DNA from: Auricularia sp. M13
Lineage: Eukaryota; Basidiomycota; Agaricomycetes; Auriculariales; Auriculariaceae
NCBI GenBank assembly: GCA_037042915.1
Contig: CM073197.1
Span: forward strand, 2,356,001 to 2,420,000
Direction: 5' to 3'
DNA: 64,000 nucleotides
Shown: positions 1 to 11,768 of the stretch, piece by piece
Layout: the number at the start of each line of letters is the position of its first letter
Position numbering within the stretch: position 1 is the stretch's first letter
The notes under the pieces: model-generated
The model's database searches: none
Told to the model about the DNA's origin: nothing
Seen by the model: the letters and a program-made list of their open reading frames with translations, nothing else
Translations under genes and position numbers: made by a program

Positions 1-1035
1 CTGCTCCTGCGGCCTATACGGCTAGCGCGCACCATTTCTCGCCAACGCCGGGCTATAACACCTCGACAGCGTTTTCGCGGTGAGTAGATAACTCATAGCA
101 CACTTGTGTCGTTGACTGATTTGGTTTCAGCAATGTATCCCGGGACATACAATCAGTCCTTTGCGACTGGTTGCTGCGTTCTTGCGGTTGTGTTCGCTGC
201 TGCCTTCAGTTTGCTCTTCCCCTTGATCACGCCTCCGATCGTCATTCTCTTGCTGCTCACGCTCATTGCGCACCGGTTCCTGGTTGGATATGTGTACCCG
301 AACATGCGCGGCAGCCAGAATGGCGGTCTCATCCAGATATGGTTCCTGCAGCGATTGGCCACACTATTGTGCCTTCAGCCATTGCTACTGGGCCTGTTAC
401 TACTCTCACACCAGTTTTGGATACTTGGCGGTGTTCTGCTGGGCTGGGCTGTCTTCATCGTTGTGTTTGTCGAAATCTTCGCATGGCGGAAACAACGGCG
501 ACCGGGCGTCAAGTCGCTGTCGCCAGTCACTCGAGACGCGTTAGACCGATTCACGCAGACAATGAAGCGCAAACCGACGGGTCAGCCTGAAGACGCGACA
601 AGTATGGTCAGCAGCTCACGACATGTGCGTACCCGAGGATCCATGGCGTCCGTTCTGGAGATGCTCCACGTCACACTGGCGGTAATGCCCTCCACGCAGA
701 CACGCACTTTGGGACCAGTACCGCTCGTGTCTGACGTCCTCGACGACCGCATTGCCACCGAGCGCGCCGCGCGGACCCACCCCGACGCGCCGCCGCACCT
801 GCCCGCGCTGCCGTTCGCAGACCACGCAGAGGAGACGCAGGGCATTCTATACCCACCCGAGCTCATCGCGCCCGCGCCAATCATCTGGCTGCCCAACGAC
901 CCGAACGGCGTCGCACGCTCAGAGGCTTACGACCTGCAACGATACCACCATCTGCCCGCCACCATAGACGTTCGGTCCTCGAACGATGCCCCTTCGCCAC
1001 GAAAATCCACGTCGTCGAGTACCGCCGGCCATTGA
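1..1035 (+). CDS. CSC1/OSCA-like (DUF221, RSN1_7TM) cation channel, 3' end
   Basis: This is the C-terminal part of a multi-pass plasma-membrane protein of the calcium-permeable, stress-gated CSC1/OSCA (DUF221) family; the 5' part lies outside the window. I read exons <1-79 and 131-1035, with a 51 bp intron that has a GTGAGT donor. The first exon reads in frame 1 and carries TPRQRFR just before the junction. Four hydrophobic segments follow the intron, then a Gly-Gly-Leu loop, then a cytosolic tail. The tail contains YPPELIAPAPIIWLPND and LQRYHHLPATID, which is typical of basidiomycete members, followed by a Ser-rich end. Stop is at 1033-1035. The family role is from established knowledge; the intron phase is inferred from the two open frames. 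Confidence 0.82.
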
Positions 1036-1667
1036 TCCACCTCCTCCCGACACAACACGATTTATCGCACTGATTTAATGCCCCTATCCTACGCCCACGG
1101 ACACGACCACGTTTGTAACGCTTTGCTCGCCTTGCCCCTTGCACATCTTGTCTCAGCATGCCCCTCCCACCCATGTTCACCACGATCTGCCATCCGCATC
1201 TTGTGTTCAGTACTTCCCTTGTCCTTTCGCAGCTTTCCTCCAGGGTCTCTTCACGGTAGCTCTCGACATACTTTGTTATCAATAGCTCTCAGATATCTCG
1301 GATGGTTTCTTTCCTGCTCGGACACGCTGTTTGCATATTCCACGAATGACAAGGTGACAAGATGGGAAGACAAAGAAAGACAGGCAAGGAAACACTGTGC
1401 AACGTGAAGCCAGAACATTTTGCACAGGCGGCAGGTCAATCCAAAACGGCGTTGAGGCCACGAAATAAGCGGAAAAGGCAATGGTGCAGATGATCCGGGG
1501 AACGAGGGTCTGTGTGGCATGCTTTGATATAGTATTACAGAATAATGTCGCGCGGGCCGAACGAGAAGACAGACAGAGAAGAGAGAGAGACGCAGACAAC
1601 ACCTATACGCACACACACACATGGATGACCTGGATGACGGGAACGGGACATGGACAGCGGTAGCGGG
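1036..1667. other. Convergent intergenic region
   Basis: Lies between the stops of two convergent genes. I see no gene here. There is a short purine-rich GAGA/ACAC microsatellite around 1565-1620. Short ORFs lack introns or family motifs. Confidence 0.6.
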
Positions 1668-4484
1668 TCACTGCGCCAGCCATTTTTCGCCGTGCTTCGC
1701 ATGGCGGTCTAACAGCTGTGCAAGATCTCTGCAGTGGAATGTTAGGCGTGCTGCTTGTATAATGGAAGCGAGGAAAGCCTTACCGTATGACGAACGTCAG
1801 GACGACCGTGGCAAAGAACTCAGACGAGCGCCGCAGGCGCGCTTCGACCTGCTTCACGAGGTCCGGACTGAGCGCGCCATAGGGCGCGCCCCGCGGCGTC
1901 GCGGTAAACCATTTCGTGTGCGATTCGAGCACGTTTGCGCTCATGAACAGCCGCGAGAGGACGGCGACGTAGTTGCCCGACGAGTCGATGCTGTGCGCGT
2001 TCCGTCAGCAAACACATGCCGGCCCCGCGGGCATGATAAAAATCCTAGACCCACTTTTTGCCATTCGAGGTCATCTTCTCGAGCGAGCGCGCGAACCGAT
2101 TGCCCCACTGCAAGGGGCGGTCAGGGATCGCGCAAACACACACAACACAATTGAGGGGAAGCGTACCCCGCCCGACTTCCGCGCGACGAAGCCCTCGCCG
2201 ACGCCGAGCTTCTTGCCCGCATTCTGAACGACGTCTTCGCACACGACCGCCCACGCCTCGAGCTTCTGTATCCACCGTTCGACGTCCGCGCGACTAGGAT
2301 CCGCGACAGGCGCGCCGAATCCGCAGAACTCCGCAGCAGCGTTCCCGACCTCGTCAAGCGCGCCTGCCAGGACATCCAGCACACGCACCTTGTCCTGCAC
2401 GGCCTGCAGCTTGCCGACTTGCGCGACAGACCAGACTTCGTGCGGGACATGCAATCGTCGTGTTACGTACGCGCCAGTTTTGCTCGTCATGCTCGCGCGC
2501 AGCGCGTGCATCAGCGCGTACGGCTTCAGCAGGGGATCGGAGGGTGGAGGAGGCGGTAGTGGTGAGAGCGGCATACACGGATTCAACTGATACGCTGCGC
2601 CCAGTACGAGCGATACGCTCGAGCTCTGCTGCGTGATCGTCGGCGAGCCACCATAGGGTGCGAGCATGGAGCCCGTGTACGACGCCTTGCGTCCTGCTAT
2701 GCCGGTCAGCCCAGAGGGCGTCGTCGGCTGCCGTGGTATCGAACTCTGGTCCAACGGGAACGAGTTCGCGGGCGGAGGTAACGACGGTCGTTGCCCCGGT
2801 TGCGACGCGGCGCGGTTGCGCACGGCGCCATTGCTTGGATGTGGCATAGGAGGTAAACTGGATGCTACCCTCAAAGCCGGCGCGTTCATGCTGGGGTAGC
2901 CCAAGCCCACGCTTCCAGCACCCGCGGCCCCAGATTGGAATTGTTCAGACGACGAAGGCGAGGATGACGACGGCGGAGCACCTCCACTGGCCACACTCGA
3001 CGCAGACGCGATTGGTAATGGTGGGGGCTTGTTCGCTCGCCGTTGCGATATCGAGCCACCGGTTGTCGCGCCAACTATAGGCAGTGGCAGCGGCGGCGCG
3101 TCCGAGCGCACAGATCCTGAGCGCGCTCGCGCTCTGCTGTTCCCTGAATTGGGCCGTTGTGGGTCACTCTGGCGCGGGGTCATCTGTGACGCACTGTGCG
3201 GCGTGCTGGGTCGCGGCGGCATCGAGTCTCGCTGCGGCACAGGTGGCAGCGGGGGCGAATGCCTCCGTTGTTGTTGCGGCTCCTGCTGTGCAACAGGGGT
3301 ATCGTCGTACGCGTAGGAGGCGGCGGACGCTGATGCGTACTGCTGCCGCGCGCCAGAACCCGTCCGCGCGGAGAGGGTCCTTGCGGTGTCTGGCTCCTCG
3401 AGGAGCGACTCGAGGCCAAGATTAGACGAAACAGACGCGCCCGTGGCGGCGCGGGGGCGGCTTCCCATGAAGTCCCATTGCCCGCCCGCGGCAGGCGGCG
3501 TGTCGGGCTCTACGAAGGATGGAGGATGGGGGAGGGGACCGGACGGCGGCGGGGCTGATGGGGGAATGGGGAGCTCGCCGGGGCGTGATGGAAGCGGGCC
3601 CGACGGAGGCGGCCGTGGTGGAGGAACTTCGGAGGCGCGGGAGTGTTGTATGGGAGCCGGCTGCTGCTGCTGCTGGGGGGTGGGTGTCGTGGGCGAGTTG
3701 GCGTAGGGATCCGAGGACGGGACGGCGACGGCGAGCGGGGCAGAATGCGCAGACGAGCTCGGGCGCTCAGCTAGCGGCGAGTGGGCGGTGGAGGGGTCGA
3801 GCATGGCGGTCCCGATGGACTCGACGCCCTCTGTGAACTCGGGCTCGAGCTGCGGGCGGTCTGCAGGCGGGTTGAAGGCCTCTTCCGGCGTGAGCTCGAT
3901 GAGCGGGATGTTGTATATCTCGCTGAGGATCCGCATTCTGTCTGCGTACGTGTCGTGCTGGGCGGCGCGGACGGTGAGCACGGGCGCGCGGATGAGATTA
4001 TCGCACGCACTATCGCTCTGAGCCTGTTGATCTCGTCCTGGCGAGCCGAGACCGACGAGCGCCGTCGCCCCGAGCGGCGGCGCAGGTTCTCGTCGTCGCC
4101 GCGCATGACCGAGTTCATCACATGGTTGAGCAGCGAGACCGAGCGGGCGTAGGCGTAGATGGCGCCGCCGGGGTCGTCGTTCTGGGCGTCGAGCCGGACG
4201 GCAACCTGGGCGAGCTCGAGCGCGTGGGTGAGCGCCCTGCGCGAGGAAGGCGTCGAGGCCGGGGCGCGCGGCGGCGACTGGGACGGCTGCTGCTGCACGG
4301 CGGGCTGGCTGTGGGTCCTGGGCGGCGACTGCGACTGCTGTTGTGCTGCTGGTTGCGCATAGTGCCGAGCCGGCGCTGGGGCTGCGGCCGTCGACGCGCG
4401 CGATGCAGCATAGGACGTCGCCGCGTACGGGTGGTGGCTCTGCGTGGGCGGCCAGTACCCCACGCGCTCGTCGAGCTCGTTCAT
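1668..4484 (-). CDS. MIT-domain protein, 861 aa
   Basis: Exons (minus strand, 5'->3') 4484-4011, 3957-2167, 2107-2055, 1990-1784 and 1728-1668; introns are 53-64 bp. The start is the ATG at 4484 (MNELDERV); no ATG lies upstream in frame. Residues ~75-170 form a three-helix MIT (microtubule interacting and trafficking) domain: ALTHALELAQVAVRLDAQ, then ARSVSLLNHVM, and after the first intron HDTYADRMRILSEIYNIP. MIT domains usually bind ESCRT-III tails, so an endosomal or trafficking role is likely. The centre (~200-600) is Pro/Ser-rich and disordered. The last ~250 residues are an ordered helical region starting LHVPHEVWSVAQ and ending LLDRHAKHGEKWLAQ, conserved-looking but not assigned. The partner is not known. 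Confidence 0.85.
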
Positions 4485-4877
4485 GTCAGGAGCCAACAAG
4501 CCAGATCACCGCCAGAAACAGCTTCCACGGCGGAGTTGGCAAGAAACTCCCTTCTTCCAACTCCAATCCCACCTGACCCTCGCCCATCCCTGCTCCCATT
4601 GTCCAGTATCCCTTGTTCTAAGCTTCCCAGTATGGTGCCCGCTTCCCCTTGTGCTCCCAGACAATGAATCCTCCAAATGAAACGTCTGGCGCCTCCTTGG
4701 CCCGCAGATCACCTCGATGCACACTATATTCGTCCACTCAGACACAACGACACTTAGCTAGTCGACATTTTGAATACATATAAACACTACACCGGGGCCA
4801 TGTGGACAGCGAGCAGACAGAGACAACAGCAATAACAGTGCAGCAAAAATTCGTGTGTGTGTGTGCAATGGCGGGGG
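4485..4877. other. Intergenic region between two minus-strand genes
   Basis: Holds the 5' flank of the MIT gene and the 3' flank of the AT-hook gene. A (GT)n microsatellite lies at about 4853-4868. No gene seen. Confidence 0.5.
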
Positions 4878-7800
4878 CTACGACGAATCCGTCTCAGAGT
4901 ATCCCTCGGGCAGGTGGAACGACACCTTGCGTCGCAGGCCCTGCCCAATCATCGGCTTCGGGCGCGGTGGCGGCGGGGCCGGCGCACTGCGGAAGCTCTC
5001 GACGGCGTCGCGCAGCATTGTCGACGCGTCTTTCTCCTTCTCCCGCTCCCGCGCCGTCTTCTCCCTGCTCGAACCCGCAGCGGGCGCAGCCCTGTACGGC
5101 GCGCCGGGCAGCGCGTGCGGCAGCGCCGGGATCCGCATCATGAGCGGCCCCTTCTGCGGCGGCGGCTCGAACGGCGTGTGCTCCCTCTGGCGCACGCCGC
5201 CCGCGCTCATTCGCCGCTCGAGCGCATCGATCTGCGACGTCGGGCTCATCACCTGCGGCACGTCGCGCGGCTGCGACGACGAGCGTATACGCGGCGGCAG
5301 GCGCGGCGTATGCCCCGCCGCCGCCACCGACGGGCGGTACTCCTCGTCCGAATCCGAGTCGTTCGCGCTCGACGTCGGGCCCCCGCCAAACGCTGCAGGC
5401 GCGGCGCCGCGCCCGCGCCCACGTCCTCGCCCTCGTGCGCGACTACCACGCCCGCGTTCAGCCGACACCGACGCCCCACGGGCTCTTCCCCTCGCTCGCA
5501 CGCCGCGTCCGCGGCCCCGACCCCGCACAGGAGGAGGTTCTTCCTGCGCGACAGGCGTAGAAGGCAGTGACGTCAAGTCGCTGCCCTCTGTCTGGTCTTC
5601 TCGAGCTTGCTGCGACGGACCTGCTTCTTCCCCAGCTGAGGGCGGCGGCAGCACTCGCGCGGGCGCGACATTTTCAGATCCGCTCGCGGTCGCAGCGGGG
5701 ACGGGTAACTCGACTTCCAGTTGCCGGATAGTCTGCGGTTCGTCCTTCTCCGGGGCTGGCCACACGGGAGGAACAATTTGCGAAAATATGGAGGAACCCT
5801 GTGCGGTGCCAGGACCATTACCCTGCACGACGGGCTGATTACCACTGAATAGCTGTGGATCGGGAGGCGCCTCGGGCGCCGGTTTGGGGACGGACACCTG
5901 GTCGACCCTGCCGGCTTCCTGCATCGCAGGCGCAGGACGCGGAGATGAATGACGACTCTCGCGCGGGGAGCGGTCTATCTCCATCTCGGAGCCTGCCTCC
6001 GACAAGGTCGATGTGCGCAGGGCATCGTTCTTGCGGGGCGATTCAGGCTCTGGTGGCACAGGTTGCCCACCAACGCCACTTCCACCCGCTGTGCTCTCTT
6101 CCAATGCGCGAAGACTCGCAGATGCGGAAGCCAGTGCATCAAGCCCAGAAAACGATGCGCGACGCCCATGCTCCCGCGGCCGGGAATGCGGACTAGCAGC
6201 GAGCCGATCCTCTTCGTCAGGCGAGCTGGCAGGCGTAAGGCGCGGTTGACGCGTCAGTAGACCCGTATCGGGGCGCAGAGGAGAAAGAAGAGGGGACGGT
6301 CCATGTCGGCCAGACGAAAGCGGCTCAGCGGCGCTCGGCTGTCCAGTCAAGGTGCTCGATGTCGCATCAGGCGGATGCGACTGCGCCTGAGAGGGGGGCG
6401 GCGAATTCTCTTGAAGTGCCGACGGCTGGCTAGGATGGGGTGTTCCAGTATCTGGAGGAGCTGTGACAAGCCCGTCCTGACTCTTCCGTCGCCCCAGGTA
6501 CGTCCGTTTCGGTTGTACGCCCACCATTATCGGCGACGGCTGGGGCTGCAACTGCTCTTGTCCAGAGGGCGCAACGACGGTTGACTCGCTGGGTTCGACG
6601 TTCTTGTTTTTGGGTGGCCGTCCGCGCCTTTTCTTCACGACAGGCGGCGAGTCAGAATCAGGCTCGTCAAGTTCAGGTGGAGGGGGTGGCGGCCCGGAGA
6701 TTTCGCGCGCGAGCAAGCGCATAGAACGATACTCTGGCACAAATTCTTGTGTAGCTGCAGCACGCCGTTTCGCGGCGTGGACAGCCTCGTCCTCCGGCGA
6801 CGAGGGTGAGTGCTGTGATTCGGCAGCATGCTTGCGCTTCAGCGAGCTGGTGTCGTTCAGACGCTGCCGCTTTGCGGCAGGGCTGACAGGGCCGTGGTCA
6901 AATGCTGGCGGTGTGGGTGCACGAGGGCGCGGCGCTGCCCGTTTCCGTTTCTTAGTAGGTTCAGCAGCAGTTGAAGATGATGGTACAGCGGTAGGTTGCA
7001 ATGGTGTTAGTGGCTGCGGTTGCGGAAGTGGACGAGCTTGGTCAAGTGGTGTCGGATCAACAGTTCGCGCTCGTGCAGGTGTAGGAGAAGCGATGGGTGG
7101 TCTGAACAGTGCCAGCGGAGGTGCAGATGCGCGAGGGTTACGAGGACCGCTTTCAAATGGCGATTCATGCAGGAATGCATCAACGAGCCTGTCCAATTGT
7201 GAGTGCTCGAGCTGGGCGGCACCGTTGCAGCATACCCGCCAAATGCTAACAGCTCTTGCTCTACAATGAGCTCTGGAGCAGTACGGCGGCGTGCGACCGT
7301 AAGTTTCCTGTCAAGCCCGCAAATCAGCTTCGATCCTGGCGGGAGATCGAGACGTACCGCGAAAGTGCCTCCAATCCCTCGTCGTCGTCCACAACCATGG
7401 GCTCTGAGGGTGCTGGTAATTGTTGCCTATGCAAAAACGTCGATAGTGAACAAGATGAAGGAAACGATGGAGGCATCAAGACGAACGATTGCGGCGCGCT
7501 CGTCGGCGCAGGCTCATCCGGAGCAGGCGATTGCGCTCTGTCAACGAAGTTCCGCCTGAAAGATGTCAGAAAATTCGACGTTTCGTGCCTTGGTGAATGG
7601 CGCCCGTACACGGTGGTCTGAATGCCAGCATCTTCGCGCACCGGTGGCGCATTCGTCGTTGAGGCCTGATCCCTATAGACACGCCTAGATCCCGGTATGT
7701 AAGCTCCAAGGACAGCATATCTATCAACTACGCACGGTGGCGGGAGCGGTATTCTGATCAGACAACTCTCGTGAGCGCAAAGCACGGAAGTAAGGACGAG

Positions 7801-8180
7801 GCAAACGCACGGGGGCGGGGTAACCTGCACGCCAAAGTCCCGCGTTTCCTTCTTGATCTCGGCTGGCGGCGTGAGCTGCTGCAGGCTGCGAGTGCAAGGC
7901 GTGAGCGCTGGACGTTGTGGCACCCGAGTGGTCGCACGTACCGCGCCGCGTCGCGGATGCCAACGAGCTCGGCCAGCTCGACGGACGGCTTGTCAAGCAT
8001 GAGCACCTCAGCGATGCTATGCACCTTGCGTGCACTCGCGCTGGACTGCGTGGGCGACTCGAGGTGCTTGAGCATGGCCACTACCAGTCCCAGGCGCTCC
8101 TCGGCGTTCAGCATGCCCAGCAGTCCGCCCACAGTGGCCGTAGCAGTGCTCAGCGAGCCGGAGGGCTCAGGGCCGTCCAT
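4878..8180 (-). CDS. Large disordered nuclear protein with AT-hook and RG-rich tract, 1030 aa
   Basis: Exons 8180-7942, 7885-7811, 7753-7358, 7307-7236 and 7188-4878; introns are 47-57 bp with GTACGT, GTGCGT or GTATGC donors. Start ATG is 8180 (MDGPEPSG); the open frame upstream lacks an ATG. The N-terminal ~90 residues look helical (GGLLGMLNAEERLGLVVAML). Basic nuclear-localisation-like clusters follow (KKRKRAAPR, AAKRRAAA). A canonical AT-hook is present, KKRRGRPPKNKN, which binds the minor groove of AT-rich DNA. Further on is an RGRGRGR tract of the kind that binds RNA or is arginine-methylated. The C-terminus is LRRKVSFHLPEGYSETDS. The rest is Pro/Ser-rich. I do not recognise a named family; a chromatin-associated regulator is inferred only from the AT-hook and basic tracts. 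Confidence 0.7.
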
Positions 8181-8573
8181 ATTGGCAATGGTAGCACTGG
8201 CGGTGGCGGATGGCAGGGCAGAACCAGGTTGTTCGCGCTCACTCGGAGACTGCCGCACGGGTCTCTGGCGACGACAATAACCTTATGCACGCGTTGTTCG
8301 CGTCTCGTGGCACGTGCATCTGTTTTATGCCCGTATTTGCGCTCGTTTCTGTTAATATGTGAGCCCTGGCCTCCTCCACCGAGTTCAGCGCTACAATCTG
8401 GCCCACACTGCGCTCTCATCGTTGCTCACTGGATGTCCAACGAGTGCGACGTCTCCCCCACTGCACCAGCTCTCGAACCTCGCTTTTTGCCATTGTTGCT
8501 GAAGCCTTGCCGTACACTTAAAAGCTTTATCGACCAGCTCACTACACCTTCCGGCCTACTCATAGCCATCGAC

Positions 8574-9140
8574 GATGTCAGCACCGATTCCCTGCCTGGT
8601 CGCTGATGACGACATTGGGCACCGACGACGTACTTTCTCGCGCTCGCTCACGCGGCTCCTCGCGCACCGCCCAACTCGGTGCAGCGCTCGATGTGTGTCG
8701 CGGGCTGCATCGGCCTCCGAGTGTTAGTTATCCATGGTCTAAGCTGTCAGCTCTCGTTGGCCTGATCGTCGCACGCTGGTTGCTCAATAGCTCCTATCTC
8801 TCTCTCTTGTGCATGATGTGATGCTTTCAGTCCTGCCAAAGAGCATAGCACACTGCACAGGCATATATCCGACGTCCTTGGTCTCGCAGTTGCTTCAACG
8901 CTACCAGTAATAGAGGCTAGCCAGCGGCCAGTCGAGCTACCGATGACCAACCTCGACACCTCGCTGCAGGATAGACCTTCAAGTCCCTGTTTGCTCTGGA
9001 AAGAGCTCTATCGCCGTGCTCGATATATCCGGAACCAGTTCGTCCGCGGTATCAGCAACCCACACAAGCCGTACACAGCGATAAATACCGACGCAATTCA
9101 TACCCTCTTTAAGGCCACGAGCGTATCAAGCGCGCGCTGA
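8574..9140 (+). CDS. Weak candidate gene, unknown product
   Basis: An ATG at 8574 opens an Arg-rich frame to about 8718. A second frame is open from an acceptor at about 8830 (ctttcag) to the stop at 9138-9140. It carries KEHSTLHRHISDVLGLAVAS and WKELYRRARYIRNQFVRG. Joining the two needs an intron of about 109 bp, or two introns, longer than is normal here. No family motif is seen, and the region may simply be intergenic. It lies between the divergent AT-hook gene and the membrane-protein gene. Confidence 0.22.
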
Positions 9141-9671
9141 GACGCCAGGGGTCTATCAAACAGTTTCTTCAACCCGATCGGTATATATGTAAAGGACCCT
9201 ACAGCCCTTTCAGGACTGCGGTCAAGTCTTATCGCTGTCCGTGCTCGCATCGTTCTAGTTCCGAAGCTTGCAATCGCTATTTGCAGGGCGGTCCTTGTAA
9301 CGGGGATAAAAGTAGTTCCAACGTCAATATCAGCAGTTCAAGTTGTACAGTGGACATATGGGCCTCTGCAGCAACTCCGAATGTTGCACAGCGAATGTCA
9401 CTGTCAGAATCCCCTAACCTTCGCTGGCTCTCGAGCCTTGCAGTGAACGCCGTTCCAGCCGGGCATGCAGAGATCCCTGTACAGCCACGACCTGTTCCAA
9501 CGGGAATTACCACGCGCTTTCGGGGTTGTCAGCCCGAGCCCTCTCTGACAATCAGCTCGCGCGTCGCACGCCTGGACAGGCCGGGCGTGACATATACAGT
9601 ACCTATATCAGCAATTGCAATGATGAACGTCTACGGATCGAGCTCCGCTTTTGCCATCCTTCCTCTCTCTC
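9141..9671. other. Upstream region of the single-pass membrane protein gene
   Basis: About 530 bp with no supported gene. It contains a TATATAT stretch near 9182. Short ORFs are not convincing. Confidence 0.4.
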
Positions 9672-11135
9672 ATGCGCAGCAGCATGCTGCGCGTCACGGT
9701 ATTGGCGCTTGCGGCCGCGGCCGCGGCGAACAAAGTCACGATTGACGACGCCGACCCGCGCTGGACGTATGCTTCGGATTGGGGAGGCTTCAGCAAGAGC
9801 AACCTGTGTGCTGCCTGTCAGGTCTGTCCCTTTGCGCAACGCAATGTCGTCGTATATCGTGGATCTCATATGACACCGTTTCCTTCAGGTCAAGGTCGAT
9901 CCCAGCGTAGTCAACAACGGCACATGGCACGACACATCTGCTGTGAGCATTTACTTACTATTGCGCGAGGAACCGCATTGAACGCCGGTCCCAGGATACC
10001 TTTGTCACACTTAATGTCACCGCCGCGAGCTCAATATCCGTGTTCACGGTCTGCCCGGGGCCGCTGCCAGGTCAGGGCACGGCAATCGTATGTCCTCCCG
10101 CCGATTGCTCACGTTGCCTCAGCCGGCGGGCGCTATCACCTGAACGTCTCCTTCCAGCTCGACGGCAAGCCCGCCGGCGAGTTCGTAGAGAAGACGGAGG
10201 GCTGCGGCAGCATGGAGTACAACTACCAGATCTACCAGAACACCAAGTTGAAGCTCGGCCCGCACACGCTCAGGATTACCAACCGCCTGCCCGATCCCAC
10301 TCAGCAGACGTCCGACCTCATCATTGACTACGCCGTCATCGAGGACGGGGCGCCGGCGACGCCGGGCTCGGGCCCGTCGTCGACGCCGTCCAGCAGCCCG
10401 TCCGAGGCGACCACAACACCAGAGGAGCCGACCGACTCGCATTCCTCCAGTGTCCCTGTGGCGGCGATCGTCGTGCCTATACTTGTTGTCGTAGCTATCG
10501 TCGCTGCCTTAGGGTTCTGGTGGTGGCGCCGACGGCGGCAACACGCTATTGACGGTGCGAACAATCATGCCATGTCCACCGCATGCGCAAGCTCGGCTCC
10601 GCTCACTGACATTCACCAGACGCGTTAGCCGCGACCCCATATCGTGATGCTCAGGCCGGCACGCGTTCGTACGGCGCGGCACCCAGTGCCAGTGAAGGTA
10701 CACCGCGCGATCCAACGGCACGCTTGCATCAGCAGGACTGACATCTCTCTCTATCAACGTCCAGGTTTCCAAACGCAATCCTACGGCCCATCCGCGAGTC
10801 TGTATAGCGCGCCGAACCGCTCGGTGCGCGCGGATACTGAAGCGGAAAGCTCTGTGCTCTACATCAGTCGCGACGACCAGCAAGTGCACGACCCGCAGCT
10901 CGAGGCCGCGCTCGCCATAATCGCAGATCGCGCCGCGCGCCCTCAGGGATCCGCCGCGCCGAACCCTGCTCTGGCGCAGGCGCGGCGGCCAGAGAAAGCG
11001 GTCTACCACCCGTACAACGCGGGGGAATCGACGCTCGAGCGATCGACGACCTTTGCGCCGTCTGCTACGACGGCGTCAGACTTCCCCGACCATAGCCCCG
11101 CGCCGCCGTCGTACATGGACACTGTTTCACGATAA
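9672..11135 (+). CDS. Secreted-ectodomain single-pass membrane protein, basidiomycete family, 386 aa
   Basis: Exons 9672-9821, 9889-9942, 9995-10070, 10123-10554, 10620-10697 and 10765-11135. The ATG at 9672 starts a signal peptide (MLRVTVLALAAAAAA). The ectodomain (~20-230) begins VTIDDADPRWTYASDWGGF, has a Cys-x-x-Cys pair (NLCAACQ), and continues NNGTWHDTSADTFVTLNVTA, then YHLNVSFQLDGKP and LGPHTLRITN. This beta-sandwich pattern is common in large agaricomycete families of surface proteins. A Ser/Thr/Pro stalk (about GSGPSSTPSSSPSE) leads to one transmembrane helix (VAAIVVPILVVVAIVAALGF) followed by WWWRRRRQ. A disordered tail ends PPSYMDTVSR, with a PPxY motif that could recruit a WW-domain ubiquitin ligase. 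The ligand is unknown; a cell-wall or matrix sensor role is only an inference. Confidence 0.8.
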
Positions 11136-11480
11136 AATTGGACCTTTCTTCGCTCACGCCACCGCTCATTACCACTCTTACTTCGTGCGCTGTACCGGCT
11201 AGCCGTGCGTATTAGTTTACTTATAGCATTATTTCTTTGGGGGAACGACGACTCTCGGGTCAGTCTAGTGGCTGGTGCCCGCCTTTTGCATTGGCTTTAC
11301 TGTATGTGGTCTGTGTCGGCAGTGGTGGTCTCCGTCCGTGCAGAACCATGCAAAGTAGCGGTCTTTCCTCGCGCTTCTCGCTTGGCGTGCGCGACTTTTG
11401 CTCAAGGCGTCATTGTGTCTGCGCCCAACACCTAACGACTTCGCGGCGGGCATTTCTCGAGGCCTCGGAAAATTGTCTCT

Positions 11481-11486
11481 GTGGGG
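11481..11486 (+). promoter_or_regulatory. Possible CreA/Mig1-type carbon-repression site
   Basis: GTGGGG fits the SYGGRG consensus used by fungal CreA/Cre1. It lies about 290 bp upstream of the AA9 start, where carbon repression would make sense. A 6-base match alone is weak evidence. Confidence 0.25.
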
Positions 11487-11697
11487 CTTTTTCGCGCCGA
11501 TTGGCTTCTTATGCGAATGCCCGCCGTCTGGTCCTCTGGTAGGCCAATTGAGATCGTGCAAAGTGCGCGATGCTCAACATTGCGTGCGAATGTTACATGG
11601 CGCTGCTCGTCCGGGGAACTTCAGCGTGTCTTGACAACTTCGGCTATTTTGCGGACGCTGGTCGCCAGCGAAGATGTCAGGCTCGGCGATGAAAGCC

Positions 11698-11704
11698 TAT
11701 ATAA
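11698..11704 (+). promoter_or_regulatory. TATA box of the AA9 gene
   Basis: TATATAA lies 65 bp upstream of the AA9 start codon, a usual place for a fungal core promoter with a short leader. Confidence 0.5.
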
Positions 11705-11768
11705 TCGATGCAGCTCTCTGTGATGCATGGATGGAAGACCAGATTCTGCCATCCTCTACGCTATATTC

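Larger units (their letters stand above)
11136..11768. other. Promoter region of the AA9 gene
   Basis: No gene seen. It holds the terminator side of the upstream gene and the promoter of the AA9 LPMO. Confidence 0.5.

Noticed and set aside
4855-5838. 327-codon plus-strand frame opposite the AT-hook/RG-rich protein
   Set aside because: Composition follows the RG-rich codons of the true gene; no motif.
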